This document shows, piece after piece, positions 45,921-55,681 of a stretch of DNA of 64,000 nucleotides. Numbering within the stretch: the first letter of the stretch is position 1; each line of letters starts with the position of its first letter. Both the position numbers and the translations under genes were made by a program. Source of the stretch: Anaerolineales bacterium (GTDB lineage: Bacteria > Chloroflexota > Anaerolineae > Anaerolineales > UBA4823); contig PQAL01000033.1 in the NCBI GenBank assembly GCA_003105035.1, forward strand, positions 203,613 to 267,612, in the 5' to 3' direction. Below the pieces are notes generated by a model. The model saw only the letters and a list, made by a program, of their open reading frames with translations. It was not told where the DNA came from and did no database searches.

Positions 45921-46895
45921 TTATTTCAAGTTGCCATTTACGTATAAGGGTAAAAGCTCATTCAGACGATTGCTTAGTTTCATCTGCATGAGGATGGAGA
46001 TAGCTGCATAAGGATGGACCAAACCGATCTCCGTTATCACAGCTGTGATGAGTTCTGGGGGAGTCATATCAAATAAATGACCAATGACTTTGATATGGTC
46101 CGGGTATTTATTCTTAAGAATATCATCACGTTTAAGGGTCTCAATGATATAAGGTAGGCCAATCAAAGTGGCAGGGTCAAACTTCAAGGTATCTGCAGCA
46201 ACATAGAATGGTATTCCATGGGTTTTAGCAACCAACGCAGCTGGATAAGTACCGACTTTATTCAAGACATATCCAGTCGACGAAACTGAATCGGATCCTA
46301 CGAAGCATAAATTACATAGAGGGATGATCTCTCCAATACAAGCATCAACAGAGACCGAGATAGGTATCCCTGCTTTTTCCATTTCATCCACAGTCCAGAA
46401 GCCTTCATAGGTTGGGCTTGATTCGGTTACGATGATCTCAAATGACTTGCCTCGTTTTTTAGCCTCCCTGAAGATACCCCAGACAGACGAGCTCATGCTC
46501 CAGGTAAATACAACATCCCCATTGTTAATCTTTTCAGCGCCATATTTCCAAACTTTGCTGATTGCTGAGTTCGCCCAGATGATAAACTCATCACAGCTTT
46601 GGATAAAAATGTGTCTTAGCTCATTAACTGAGATATCCGTTGCATAAGCTTCTTCTAGCCTGCCAAGCACACGGTGTAAGGCATTCAATGGCGGAGCTAG
46701 GGAAGGCATTACTTTAAGAATCTGAATAACATCCTCGTCTATCGTTTCTACCAAATCTTCTCGACTTGTAAAGGTTGTCTCTGAGACCATCTTTGATAAA
46801 GCAATGATCAGCTCTTTTGCTGTATCAGCAGCCCCACCTATTTCATCATTTTTAATACGCTGTGTTACCTTAAGGATCTCTGGATGATTTGACAT
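45921..46895 (-). CDS. eIF2B alpha/MtnA-like sugar-phosphate isomerase
   Basis: A 324-residue protein of the eIF2B-alpha family, whose bacterial members include ribose-1,5-bisphosphate isomerase and methylthioribose-1-phosphate isomerase. Signature: CFVGSDSVSSTGYVLNKVGT followed by AALVAKTHGIPFYVAADT; the catalytic Asp of GSD is present. AAGGAAAT is eight bases before the ATG at 46895, preferred over 46910. The likely reaction is aldose-1-phosphate to ketose-1-phosphate isomerisation within the pathway of this operon. Confidence 0.82.
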   Translation of the reverse strand: MSNHPEILKVTQRIKNDEIGGAADTAKELIIALSKMVSETTFTSREDLVETIDEDVIQILKVMPSLAPPLNALHRVLGRLEEAYATDISVNELRHIFIQSCDEFIIWANSAISKVWKYGAEKINNGDVVFTWSMSSSVWGIFREAKKRGKSFEIIVTESSPTYEGFWTVDEMEKAGIPISVSVDACIGEIIPLCNLCFVGSDSVSSTGYVLNKVGTYPAALVAKTHGIPFYVAADTLKFDPATLIGLPYIIETLKRDDILKNKYPDHIKVIGHLFDMTPPELITAVITEIGLVHPYAAISILMQMKLSNRLNELLPLYVNGNLK

Positions 46896-46916
46896 TTTAA
46901 TTTCCTTCATCCTAAC

Positions 46917-47774
46917 TTATGTTTTAATCTGAGTTGATTCATATAACTGTTGTGGCTTGATTTCTTCTTTTTGCATCCTTACTTGATTCACAATAGCCAT
47001 AAATTCTTTCACTCGAGAGAGATCGATTGCATTCCAGGTATAACCATCAACTTTCAAACTTGAACCGACAATAACTCCATCTGCAACCTCCAGGTAACTG
47101 GCTATATTCTTTGAATTTGCACCTGTGTTTAGAAAGACAGGAACACCATTTGTTGCTTTTTTTAGTTCCGTAACAGCTTGGAGATTGGGGACATCTCCTG
47201 CCATCGGTCCAGATATCAGGATTGCATCTGCAAGACTTGAAACCACAGCACTCTTTGCCCTTAAGGCTAGACTACGCGTCCCTAATGAAGAAGCAAATTC
47301 CGGTACAATATTATTGAACACATATACATTCTCAGCCCCGATTTGTCTTCGATAACGCATAACTTCTCCAGCATTAGGAGCCCAGATTCCCATATCGGAT
47401 TCATATGTTCCGGTTATAACTTCCCGAATAAAGGAAGCTCCCGTGGCGTGTGCGATGGCGATAGCAGCAAATGGGTCCCATAAAAAATCGATTCCAAACG
47501 GAATCGATTTTGGTTTCACTTCTGTGGCAACACGGGTCATTGCTGCAACCTGCCCGATATCGGCTTTCAAGACGTACGGACGATCATCCTCATTGCACAA
47601 CATAATAGCATCCACTCCACCCTGAATCAGATTCTCAATATCCTTGCGAACCCAGTTTATCAAGCCTTCTATTCCAAGTTCGTTATCATATTTTGGTGTG
47701 CCTGGCAGGGCTGGGACATGCGCCATAGCAATGACGGGTTTATCAACAGCAAACAATTTATGTAAGAACCCCAT
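46917..47774 (-). CDS. BtpA/SgcQ-family TIM-barrel protein
   Basis: A 285-residue protein with the BtpA/SgcQ pattern: KPVIAMAHVPALPGTPKYD, NLIQGGVDAIMLCNEDDRPY, FGIDFLWDPFAAIAIAHATG, and DGVIVGSSLKVDGYTWN. Family members often sit beside sugar kinases and ABC sugar transporters, but their reaction is not established. Second gene of the DeoR-led operon; AAGGAAATAG is upstream of the ATG. Confidence 0.88.
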   Translation of the reverse strand: MGFLHKLFAVDKPVIAMAHVPALPGTPKYDNELGIEGLINWVRKDIENLIQGGVDAIMLCNEDDRPYVLKADIGQVAAMTRVATEVKPKSIPFGIDFLWDPFAAIAIAHATGASFIREVITGTYESDMGIWAPNAGEVMRYRRQIGAENVYVFNNIVPEFASSLGTRSLALRAKSAVVSSLADAILISGPMAGDVPNLQAVTELKKATNGVPVFLNTGANSKNIASYLEVADGVIVGSSLKVDGYTWNAIDLSRVKEFMAIVNQVRMQKEEIKPQQLYESTQIKT

Positions 47775-47813
47775 GATCTATTTCCTTTCTTCAATTATTC
47801 TTCATGATAATTA

Positions 47814-48590
47814 TTATTGAGCAATAATCACTTCAATGCCGATGTCTCGAAAAGACCTGATCTTATCCTCTGCAGCGGTGATATCAGTAATGATCATATC
47901 AATATCGGTTATTGAACCGATTGTTGCAAAGACTGATCGTCCAAGTTTCTCGCCTTCTGCAACTACAATCTTCTGCCTAGCCGTCTTGAGCAATGGTTTC
48001 TTCACCAACGCATCTTCCAGATTGTATTCCGTCAAACCGCTTTTTATATCTATTCCACCAACACCGATGAAGGCCTTATCGACTTGGAATTGGCTGAAAG
48101 TTTCCTGTGCAATGTGGCCAGTCATTGATAATTCCCTAGCGCGGACAATACCTCCAGCCAGAATGAGACGAATATCATTCGCCAGTGAGAATTTAGATAT
48201 TATCTCATTGGCGATCGGCAGGCTCGCGGTAATGATCGTCAGGTTGCGTCGATCTATAATAGCCCGAACGATCTGTAAGGTCGTTGTTCCGACATCAAGC
48301 ACAATGCTATCTCCATTAAGTATCATATCCGCTGCTGCCTTGCCGATTGCTTTTTTTGCCTGGGTAGCATGAGAAGAACGAATACTATAAGGCGGTTCGT
48401 AGCTGCGTCCTAGGTTGCTGACGGCGCCTCCATGGACGCGTCTTAGCAATCCCGATTGCTCGAGTATTTTTATATCTCGCCTGGCAGTCATATCGGACAC
48501 ATCGAATAGGCGGACAATCTCTCCAACGGTTATTTTCCCGTCAGATGCAATGAGTTCAAGGATCTTCTGATATCTTTCTTCTTTTAGCAT
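47814..48590 (-). CDS. DeoR-family transcriptional regulator
   Basis: A 258-residue repressor. Residues 1-57 are the winged helix (RYQKILELIASDGKITVGEI, then SDMTARRDIKILEQSGLLRRVHGGAV). Residues 75-258 are the sugar-phosphate sensor domain with DSIVLDVGTTTLQIVRAI, ILAGGIVRARELSMTG and GVGGIDIKSGLTEYN. It is the first gene of the operon and sits just after a promoter box that is repeated before the Kor operon, so it most likely controls both and responds to a phosphorylated sugar intermediate. Confidence 0.93.
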   Translation of the reverse strand: MLKEERYQKILELIASDGKITVGEIVRLFDVSDMTARRDIKILEQSGLLRRVHGGAVSNLGRSYEPPYSIRSSHATQAKKAIGKAAADMILNGDSIVLDVGTTTLQIVRAIIDRRNLTIITASLPIANEIISKFSLANDIRLILAGGIVRARELSMTGHIAQETFSQFQVDKAFIGVGGIDIKSGLTEYNLEDALVKKPLLKTARQKIVVAEGEKLGRSVFATIGSITDIDMIITDITAAEDKIRSFRDIGIEVIIAQ

Positions 48591-48609
48591 CGAATACTCG
48601 TTGTTCTTA

Positions 48610-48650
48610 TTTGTTTATATTATACAAAAATAATATATAAAGTCAATATG
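48610..48650 (-). promoter_or_regulatory. Promoter/operator box 1 (DeoR operon)
   Basis: Minus strand: -35 TTGACT (48641-48646), 16-base spacer, -10 TATAAT (48619-48624), then ATAAACAAAT. The block is nearly the same as that at 51538-51577. The -10-proximal TGTATAATATAAACAAAT is identical in both, a candidate operator for the DeoR protein. Confidence 0.8.
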
Positions 48651-48658
48651 AACTAACA

Positions 48659-49228
48659 TTAATTTGAGTATTTACTAACTAAACACGACTTCTCAGCCAA
48701 GGCAAAGCCGTTCTCTATTGCCTTGATATTTAGTTGGATCAATGCCTTATGACGATCTGGCACATGGGTGAGGAGGGCATTCCTGATCATCTCCAATGTA
48801 ACTACAGGGACGAGGTAGATCATACTACCAATCAAAACCATATTCGCCAAGCGCACGTATCCCAGATCTTCTGCAATTTGATTGGCGGGAACAAGCAACG
48901 AATTTATGTCATCCCGCTCAAGTTCTCGGTTTATTAGGGAGGAATTGGCGATGATTACACCATTCTGCTTGGTGAGTGGTTCATATTTGTCCAACGAAGG
49001 GAGGTTCATTAAGACCGCAACATCCGGATTACTAACCAGCGGAGAGCTTATATCAGAATGGGAAATGATTACTGTGCAATGGGCAGTGCCGCCTCGCATT
49101 TCCGGACCATAAGAAGGGATCCAGGTTACCTTTCGACCAGCATCCATGGCGGTGTATCCAAGCATCTGCCCAGCGAATAATGCACCCTGTCCACCAAATC
49201 CCGAAATGATGATACTTGTTTCGTTCAT
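48659..49228 (-). CDS. korC: 2-oxoacid:ferredoxin oxidoreductase, gamma subunit
   Basis: A 189-residue gamma-type subunit: IIISGFGGQGALFAGQMLGY at the N-terminus, WIPSYGPEMRGGTAHCTVIIS and RLANMVLIGSMIYL. Together with the delta, alpha and beta genes upstream it completes a four-subunit KGOR/VOR-type enzyme that oxidatively decarboxylates a 2-oxoacid to its acyl-CoA and reduces ferredoxin. Substrate preference (2-oxoglutarate or branched 2-oxoacids) cannot be told. AAGGA precedes the ATG. Confidence 0.88.
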   Translation of the reverse strand: MNETSIIISGFGGQGALFAGQMLGYTAMDAGRKVTWIPSYGPEMRGGTAHCTVIISHSDISSPLVSNPDVAVLMNLPSLDKYEPLTKQNGVIIANSSLINRELERDDINSLLVPANQIAEDLGYVRLANMVLIGSMIYLVPVVTLEMIRNALLTHVPDRHKALIQLNIKAIENGFALAEKSCLVSKYSN

Positions 49229-49237
49229 ATTCGATCC

Positions 49238-50014
49238 TTACCCCTTCACCTTGGAGATCTCACTGTTGACCTTATAGTCCCCGATCGGATAGAACGGCAA
49301 CATACGCTCCTCAATAAAACGAGAAGACTCTTGAGGGGTCAATCCCCAGTTCGTTGGACAGGTCGAAAGCAATTCAACCATAGAAAACCCCAACTCTCTT
49401 TTTTGGTTTTCAAAGGCTAAGCGGATTGCTTTCTTAGCCTTACGAATGTTCAGCGAGTCATGCAAGCTTCGCCTAACTACGTACCCAGCTCCATCCATGG
49501 TGGCGAGGGTTTCTGCCATCCTGACCGGATACCCTGTTGTTTCCACATCCCGACCATTCGGTGATGAGTTGGTCACCATACCAGGCAGGGTGGTCGGAGC
49601 CAACTGGCCGCCAGTCATCCCGTAGATTGCATTATTTATAAAGATGACTGTGATCTTCTCTCCCCTCACAGCAGCATGCATAATTTCACCCATTCCGATC
49701 GAGGCTAAATCGCCGTCCCCCTGGTAGGTATAAATAAGTCGCTCGGGTAGGACGCGTTTGATGCCGGTAGCCATTGCTGGAGCACGACCATGTGCGGCTT
49801 CAACATAGTCATGGTTGAAATAGTTGAAAGCAAAAACCGAGCATCCAACAGAAGCAACACCAATAACATTACTTCCAATATTCATTTCGCCTAGAACTTC
49901 AGCAATGAGTTTGTGGGCTGTTCCGTGGGTACAACCAGGACAATAGTGGACCACTTGTGAATTCAACAAGCTTGGACGCTGGTAAACAATCTGAGTCGCA
50001 TTATTGACGTCCAT
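49238..50014 (-). CDS. korB: 2-oxoacid:ferredoxin oxidoreductase, beta subunit (TPP-binding)
   Basis: A 258-residue subunit with the thiamine-diphosphate motif [19 protein letters not shown] ... [14 protein letters not shown] and Cys residues of the CPGCTHG and SVGCSVF type. The start is the ATG at 50014, whose first base is the last base of the alpha stop (TAATG), with GGAGG just upstream; the in-frame ATG at 50056 would overlap alpha and is rejected. Translationally coupled to alpha. Confidence 0.92.
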   Translation of the reverse strand: MDVNNATQIVYQRPSLLNSQVVHYCPGCTHGTAHKLIAEVLGEMNIGSNVIGVASVGCSVFAFNYFNHDYVEAAHGRAPAMATGIKRVLPERLIYTYQGDGDLASIGMGEIMHAAVRGEKITVIFINNAIYGMTGGQLAPTTLPGMVTNSSPNGRDVETTGYPVRMAETLATMDGAGYVVRRSLHDSLNIRKAKKAIRLAFENQKRELGFSMVELLSTCPTNWGLTPQESSRFIEERMLPFYPIGDYKVNSEISKVKG

Positions 50015-51165
50015 TATGCCTCCCCCGATCTCATTCGTGCCAACCTGGCTATCCAATCGCGACGAGGTTGAATCTTTTCGGTCGCCTGGTTTTGAGATAA
50101 ACGGTCAATTTCCTTTTCAATTTCGTTGGGGAATGGTGTCATGCCTCCCATCCGCCCATAGAAATCAATTGGGACTCGTCCCTGAACAAGTGAAATGACA
50201 TCCTCCAACATCATCCCAGAATTCATCTCAACGACCAGAATCCGTTGTACTTGCCTCGAAATTTCTCTCATTCTTTGCTTTGGAAAAGGCGCTAATGTGA
50301 TCGGGCGGAATAGCCCCACCTTTATGCCTTTTTCGCGTGAAGTTTGAACTGCCGAGAGTGCAACCCTGGCAGCAGTACCAAAGCTGATGATGGCCAGGTC
50401 GGCATCCTCCATGAAATATTCCGTGTACCTGACTTCCTGATCTGCTATTTCTAGTGAACGTTGAACCAACCTGATATTTGTTATTTCCTCGGTCGATGGA
50501 TCAATATGGATGGATGAAAGGGCATTGGGCTTTCTTCCAGAAAGACCACTGACAGCCCATAATGGTGGCTCTTTTGGCAAATCCCGCATCGGAGGCATTA
50601 AAACTGGTTCCATCATTTGTCCGATGTTCCCATCGATTAGCAGGAAAACTACATTGCGATACTTATCGGCCAGATCAAATGCCAGTGTCATCAGATCGAC
50701 GCCTTCTTGTACGCTTGCTGGAGCCAGCACGATGGGAAAATAATCTCCATGCCCTCCTCCTTTGACCACCTGGTTGTAATCCCCTTGCGAAGGGGATATG
50801 TTCCCTAGCCCGGGTCCGCCTCGCATCACATTCACGATGACCGCAGGAACTTCAGTGCCTGCGATGTATGAAACCCCCTCCATCATCAAGCTAATTCCTG
50901 GGCTTGATGAAGCCGTCATTACTCGCTTACCAGTACAGGCTGCTCCATAGACCATATTGATTGCAGCCAGCTCACTCTCTGCTTGAACAAACGCACGACC
51001 TAGCTCGGGCATGCGTCTCGACATATATTCCAGGAATTCGGTTGATGGGGTGATAGGATACCCAAAAAAACCTTCACACCCAGCCCGAATGGCAGCCTCT
51101 GCCAATGCCTCATTGCCTTTTAAGAATTGAGTTTTTATGTTATTTTGCATTCTCGGTAGTTGCAT
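50014..51165 (-). CDS. korA: 2-oxoacid:ferredoxin oxidoreductase, alpha subunit
   Basis: A 383-residue subunit holding the pyrimidine-binding part of the TPP enzyme: [55 protein letters not shown] and [15 protein letters not shown] are family signatures. The frame is open to 51249 but this would overlap the ferredoxin gene; the ATG at 51165 (or GTG at 51174) follows the ferredoxin stop closely. Part of the delta-alpha-beta-gamma operon. Confidence 0.92.
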   Translation of the reverse strand: MQLPRMQNNIKTQFLKGNEALAEAAIRAGCEGFFGYPITPSTEFLEYMSRRMPELGRAFVQAESELAAINMVYGAACTGKRVMTASSSPGISLMMEGVSYIAGTEVPAVIVNVMRGGPGLGNISPSQGDYNQVVKGGGHGDYFPIVLAPASVQEGVDLMTLAFDLADKYRNVVFLLIDGNIGQMMEPVLMPPMRDLPKEPPLWAVSGLSGRKPNALSSIHIDPSTEEITNIRLVQRSLEIADQEVRYTEYFMEDADLAIISFGTAARVALSAVQTSREKGIKVGLFRPITLAPFPKQRMREISRQVQRILVVEMNSGMMLEDVISLVQGRVPIDFYGRMGGMTPFPNEIEKEIDRLSQNQATEKIQPRRDWIARLARMRSGEA

Positions 51166-51170
51166 CTCTG

Positions 51171-51398
51171 TCACAATTTTGTTGCCGACCGATAAACAGT
51201 GATAGCAGCATCTGGACAGACAATCGCACACACGATGCAGCCAGTACACTCTCCGTTTATCAGTTTAGCCGGGTGGTAGCCATGTGGAGTCAGGCTCTCA
51301 AGATCGAGGTTGATAGCAGCCTTTGGACATTCGATCACGCACAATCCACATCCTTTGCAATGATGGTGATCCACAATAATCCAACCATTTCTTGGCAT
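51171..51398 (-). CDS. korD: 2-oxoacid:ferredoxin oxidoreductase, delta subunit (2x4Fe-4S ferredoxin)
   Basis: A 75-residue ferredoxin-like subunit with two 4Fe-4S motifs: CKGCGLCVIECP and CTGCIVCAIVCP. It passes electrons from the TPP site to free ferredoxin. First gene of the Kor operon. CAGGAG is six bases before the ATG. The operon's promoter box is about 140 bases upstream. Confidence 0.92.
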   Translation of the reverse strand: MPRNGWIIVDHHHCKGCGLCVIECPKAAINLDLESLTPHGYHPAKLINGECTGCIVCAIVCPDAAITVYRSATKL

Positions 51399-51537
51399 GT
51401 AAATCTCCTGAGTGAGAGCTAATTCTTCGAGTTTATTCAGTATGGACTTTTAGATTCAAGTTTCTAACCTTCAAAGGTGGCAAGAAAACTGCTTATTAAA
51501 TTGTCTTTATAAAAAAAAGGAGAAATAATTGGTACTA

Positions 51538-51577
51538 TTTGTTTATATTATACATAAATACATACAAAAGTCAATAA
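51538..51577 (-). promoter_or_regulatory. Promoter/operator box 2 (Kor operon)
   Basis: Minus strand: -35 TTGACT (51569-51574), 16-base spacer, -10 TATAAT (51547-51552), then ATAAACAAAT. It matches box 1 at 48610 almost base for base around the -10, with the same spacing. Leader of about 140 bases to the ferredoxin start. Confidence 0.8.
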
Positions 51578-51774
51578 ATTCAAACATTATGTTATAATTC
51601 ATCTTGACGGATGTCTAACAATGGAGAAAGACAAAACCAGAGAGTACCGATCTGCACTTATTTCAGGTATTTGTTGTTACGCCACCTAACTGAACCTATT
51701 ATACTCTGCTGCTGATCTTGTCTGAATCTTATGGCATAATTATTATAGAAGTATTTATACAAAAGCGATGATTG

Positions 51775-52054
51775 AAACGAGTAAGCCTGGCTGCCTGTCA
51801 GCGAACCCGGAAGTAGTGTGAGCCGGGGCAGAGCGATAGGCTGAAAATCCTTATTGAGCTGCAATCTGAAAGCAGACTGAACTGCAATTAGGAACGCCGG
51901 AGTTGCTAACCGTTAGCCGTAGCATATGGCTTGTGATCCATTTTTTGGATGACTACCCATACCCGGAGGTGCTCGCCCTCATGGGCGGGAAACAGGGTGG
52001 TACCGCGAAGAGTGAATGTAGCTCTCGTCCCTGAGATATGACGAGAGCTTTTAT
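51775..52054 (+). promoter_or_regulatory. T-box riboswitch (isoleucine) of the IleRS-like gene
   Basis: The conserved T-box core AGGGTGGTACCGCG is at 51994-52007; its TGGT bulge would pair with the ACCA end of uncharged tRNA-Ile. Stem I base AGTAAG (about 51780-51785) pairs with CTTATT (51850-51855), and the unpaired strand just before it holds ATC (51847-51849), an Ile specifier. The terminator stem AGCTCTCGTC (52020-52029) / GACGAGAGCT (52040-52049) with a T run follows, so control is by transcription termination. The SD and ATG of the synthetase come right after (GGAG at 52060). Confidence 0.9.
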
Positions 52055-52068
52055 TTAAAGGAGAAGTT

Positions 52069-55000
52069 ATGGGATTTAATGAGGTTCCAAACAAAATCAA
52101 TTTTCAAACTCAAGAGCTTGAAGTTCTACAGTTCTGGAAAGAAAAACACTCTTTTGAGAAAATGGTCAATATTCACAAGGGCCAGCCAAAGTGGTCGTTT
52201 ATCGATGGGCCACTAACTGCAAATAATCCAATGGGCGTTCATCATGGATGGGGACGTACATATAAAGATTGGATGCATCGCTTTCGCACGATGCAAGGTC
52301 ATGAGTTGCGTTACCAGTGTGGATTCGATTGCCAGGGGTTATGGGTTGAGGTAAATGTGGAGCGCGCCTTGGGGTTTAAATCGAAAATGGATATTGAGAA
52401 GTATGGTCTTAATCGATTTGTGCTCAAATGTAAGGAGCGTGTATTGCGTTATGCAGCTATCCAGACGGAACAGTCCATACGATTAGGTTTCTGGATGGAT
52501 TGGAACAGCATCGAGATGCTGAATGACTTGGCGGATAAGCTAATGGATAACCCATCTCAGAATATCACAGTTCAAGGAAGGAATGGCTCGTATACCGATA
52601 CGGTTGAGCAGGTAGTAGGACATCTCGGTTTACCTGAGCTGGGTGGATCTTACTTCACATTCTCCAACGAGAATAACTTCATGATCTGGGGCTTCTTAAA
52701 AAAATGTTGGCAAAAAGGTTGGCTGTATAAAGGCGATGATGTGATGCCTTGGTGCCCACGTTGTGCGACAGGCATAAGCCAGCACGAGATCGATACTGAT
52801 GGATACCGGAATCTTACCCACCGGTCAATAACGCTACGCTTTCCTCTGGTGGGACGTCAGAAAGAATCATTGCTGGTGTGGACTACAACACCATGGACGT
52901 TAAGCAGTAATGTTGCTGCTGCTGTCGGGCCCCACCTAACCTATGCCAAGGTGAGACAAAACGATGAAGTGTTTTATCTCTCCAAGGGTACCCTCCACAT
53001 GTTAAAAGGACCATATGAAGTACTAGGAGATATCAAGGGTGCAGATATGGAAGGTTGGGTATATTCGGGACCATTCGATGACATCGAACCAGCTAAAAGA
53101 CCAGGGGGCTACACCTACCTCACTAAGTTAATCCGCGACGTTGAACGAAATGCAGTGCAGGCGCATCAAGTGATCCTATGGGATGCAGTGGGAGAGGAAG
53201 AGGGCACAGGCATAGTTCATATCGCACCAGGTGCTGGAGCTGAAGATTTTCAATTAGGAAAAGAGCATCACTTGCCTATTATCGCCCCACTCAATGATGA
53301 AGGTTATTTCCTCGATGGGTTTGGCTGGCTAAGTGGAATGCATGTGTCTGAAGTGGTGGAGCCAATCTTTGAGGATCTGCACCGTAAAAACCTGCTGTAC
53401 CTTGTGGAAGATTATCACCACCGCTATCCGGTTTGCTGGAGGTGTGGTACTGAGTTGGTTTTCCGCCTGGTGGATGAATGGTTTATCAGTATGGGAAAGA
53501 CCTATGATAAATCACGTGACCAGTTGACAGCAGTAGAAAAAAACGCCTCTTTACGATACCAGATCATGGATGTGGTCGACCAGATCAAATGGATCCCTGA
53601 ATTTGGCTACTCACGAGAGATGGACTGGTTACGCAATATGCATGATTGGATGATCAGCAAGAAACGCTACTGGGGACTGGCATTGCCTATCTGGGAGTGC
53701 CAGGAATGTGGTAACTTCGAGGTGATAGGCGACGAAGGCGAGCTAGAAAAACGGGCTGTTTCTGGCCTGGAGGTGCTAGCTAATCACACGCCACACCGCC
53801 CATACATCGATAAGGTTACCATCGCCTGTACCAAGTGCGGAGCTGAGATGAATAGGGTTCGAGATGTTGGTAACCCATGGCTTGATGCGGGCATCGTATC
53901 ATTCAGTACTTTGAGTTATCGTAAAGATCCAAATTATTGGCGAAAGTGGTATCCTGCTGGTTGGATCAGCGAATCATTTCCTGGGCAATTCCGCAACTGG
54001 TTCTATAGCCTATTAGTAATGGCTACGGTAATTGACGGGACACCACCTTTCCTTGAGAATTTCAGCTATGCAACTCTGATGGATGAGCAAGGGAAGCCAA
54101 TGCATAAGAGCTCTGGTAACATGATTGAATTCAATGAGGCTGCCAGTAAGATGGGCGCGGATACTATGCGCTGGTTATTCTGCCGATTAAAACCAGAGAA
54201 TGACCTGTGGTTTGGATATAAAGCTGGTGATCAGGTTCGCAAGGACTTCATCATCCCATTGTGGAACGTATACAGTTTTTTCAGTAATTATGCTAGATTA
54301 GATGGCTGGCTACCTGTCGGAGAATTTGATCTGGAATTCCCTGAGGGAGCAACTCCTAAGAGCGACAATATACTGGATATGTGGATATTAACTCGCGTAA
54401 ACCAGGTGGTCTACCAGGTTTCTAAGTATGCTGAGGAATCTGATTCGATGAACGCATCCTTGACCTGTGAAGTGTTCCTGGATGACCTAACAAACTGGTA
54501 TTTGCGACGGTCACGTAGGCGATATTGGAAATCGGAGCATGATGCAGAAAAGAATGCTGCATATGCCACGCTATACCATGTGTTGGTTAAATTTACCAAA
54601 ACATTAGCACCATTTATCCCATTCATAACCGAGGTAATATATCAAAACCTTGTGCGCAATGTAAGGTCGGAAGCATATGAAAGTATCCACCACACTACCT
54701 GGCCAAAGGTTGATGCCTTAACTTATGATAATAATTTACTGGAGCAAATGGCACTCGCTCGCAAAATAGCATCTCTCGGTCTGAGCGCGCGAGCGAGTGC
54801 AAATCTCAAAGTTCGCCAACCACTATATAGGGTTTTAGTTTGTGCCGAAAAAACGATCCTGAGCCCAGAGCTTATTGAAATTGTTATGGATGAACTCAAT
54901 GTAAAATCTTTTGAGATTGTTGAAAATGAAACAGAATTAGTAAAATATAAGATATTGCCAGATAATAAGCTCCTTGGACCTAAATTTGGCGCACGTTTTC

Positions 55001-55497
55001 CACGTGTGAGGGAGGCGCTTATGCAAGCCGACCCAGCTATGGTGACCGCTTGTGTGCGGGCTGGAAGGCCGACCAGTCTGATTGTGGATGGCGAAAAAAT
55101 GGAGCTTGAGCCTGAGGCGATCCTGGTAAGTACTGAGGCGCTCCCAGGTCTGGCAGTTGCAATGGATAAGAATATAACCATTGGCATAGATACAACCATT
55201 ACAGCTGAGCTAAAATCGGAAGGTTTGGCTCGTGAACTTGTAAGATTGCTACAAGATATGCGTAAAAAGGCAGGTTTTAACATAGAAGACCGTATCACCA
55301 CTTGCTACAAGGCTCAAGGTGCGTTATTAGAAGTATTTAACACCTGGGGTGAATACATCGCCTCTGAGACACTAACCACCCATTTACTCGATAGCCCTCC
55401 TTTGATAGGCGCATATGTGGAGGAACACAAGATCGAATCCAATGTGGTTACTCTGGCGGTAAAACAGGATCCGAAATTGAGACTTAATATTAAGTAG
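52069..55497 (+). CDS. Isoleucyl-tRNA synthetase-like class I enzyme with variant HIGH motif
   Basis: A 1142-residue class Ia synthetase. The ATP-binding signature normally HIGH is HHGW at 58-61 (PMGVHHGWGRT), and the KMSKS loop is PMHKSSGN at 677-684. The editing domain (LLVWTTTPWTLSSNVAAAVG), the WDLRN-like anchor region and several zinc-type CxxC pairs (CPRC, CWRC, CQEC, CTKC) are present. The Ile T-box upstream supports isoleucine as the substrate. Proteins of this clade are often annotated simply as class I tRNA ligase; it may be the only IleRS or a second copy. Confidence 0.88.
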   Translation: MGFNEVPNKINFQTQELEVLQFWKEKHSFEKMVNIHKGQPKWSFIDGPLTANNPMGVHHGWGRTYKDWMHRFRTMQGHELRYQCGFDCQGLWVEVNVERALGFKSKMDIEKYGLNRFVLKCKERVLRYAAIQTEQSIRLGFWMDWNSIEMLNDLADKLMDNPSQNITVQGRNGSYTDTVEQVVGHLGLPELGGSYFTFSNENNFMIWGFLKKCWQKGWLYKGDDVMPWCPRCATGISQHEIDTDGYRNLTHRSITLRFPLVGRQKESLLVWTTTPWTLSSNVAAAVGPHLTYAKVRQNDEVFYLSKGTLHMLKGPYEVLGDIKGADMEGWVYSGPFDDIEPAKRPGGYTYLTKLIRDVERNAVQAHQVILWDAVGEEEGTGIVHIAPGAGAEDFQLGKEHHLPIIAPLNDEGYFLDGFGWLSGMHVSEVVEPIFEDLHRKNLLYLVEDYHHRYPVCWRCGTELVFRLVDEWFISMGKTYDKSRDQLTAVEKNASLRYQIMDVVDQIKWIPEFGYSREMDWLRNMHDWMISKKRYWGLALPIWECQECGNFEVIGDEGELEKRAVSGLEVLANHTPHRPYIDKVTIACTKCGAEMNRVRDVGNPWLDAGIVSFSTLSYRKDPNYWRKWYPAGWISESFPGQFRNWFYSLLVMATVIDGTPPFLENFSYATLMDEQGKPMHKSSGNMIEFNEAASKMGADTMRWLFCRLKPENDLWFGYKAGDQVRKDFIIPLWNVYSFFSNYARLDGWLPVGEFDLEFPEGATPKSDNILDMWILTRVNQVVYQVSKYAEESDSMNASLTCEVFLDDLTNWYLRRSRRRYWKSEHDAEKNAAYATLYHVLVKFTKTLAPFIPFITEVIYQNLVRNVRSEAYESIHHTTWPKVDALTYDNNLLEQMALARKIASLGLSARASANLKVRQPLYRVLVCAEKTILSPELIEIVMDELNVKSFEIVENETELVKYKILPDNKLLGPKFGARFPRVREALMQADPAMVTACVRAGRPTSLIVDGEKMELEPEAILVSTEALPGLAVAMDKNITIGIDTTITAELKSEGLARELVRLLQDMRKKAGFNIEDRITTCYKAQGALLEVFNTWGEYIASETLTTHLLDSPPLIGAYVEEHKIESNVVTLAVKQDPKLRLNIK

Positions 55498-55660
55498 TTG
55501 CTTTTTCGCCGTCAATGGATTTCGGTATGAATTCAAGCCTTTGGAAAGGAGGAGCATAAATCTGGCTATAATTTCGCCAGCAGGAGAGTGTTAATGTCTT
55601 GTCAGGCTTCTGAATAGTAATAAATTCATTCCTATGTGAACTGGTAGCTCTTTCTGTGGT

Positions 55661-55681
55661 TCGCCTCTCCTTGCTTCGTAC
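55661..55681. repeat. 21-bp direct repeat, copy 1
   Basis: TCGCCTCTCCTTGCTTCGTAC, identical to 58148-58168. The pair brackets the tRNA-like fragments, the integrase relic and the FGE-like gene. Confidence 0.75.

Noticed and set aside
54723-55301. 192-codon open frame antisense to the synthetase
   Set aside because: Shadow of a conserved coding region with no recognisable protein features.
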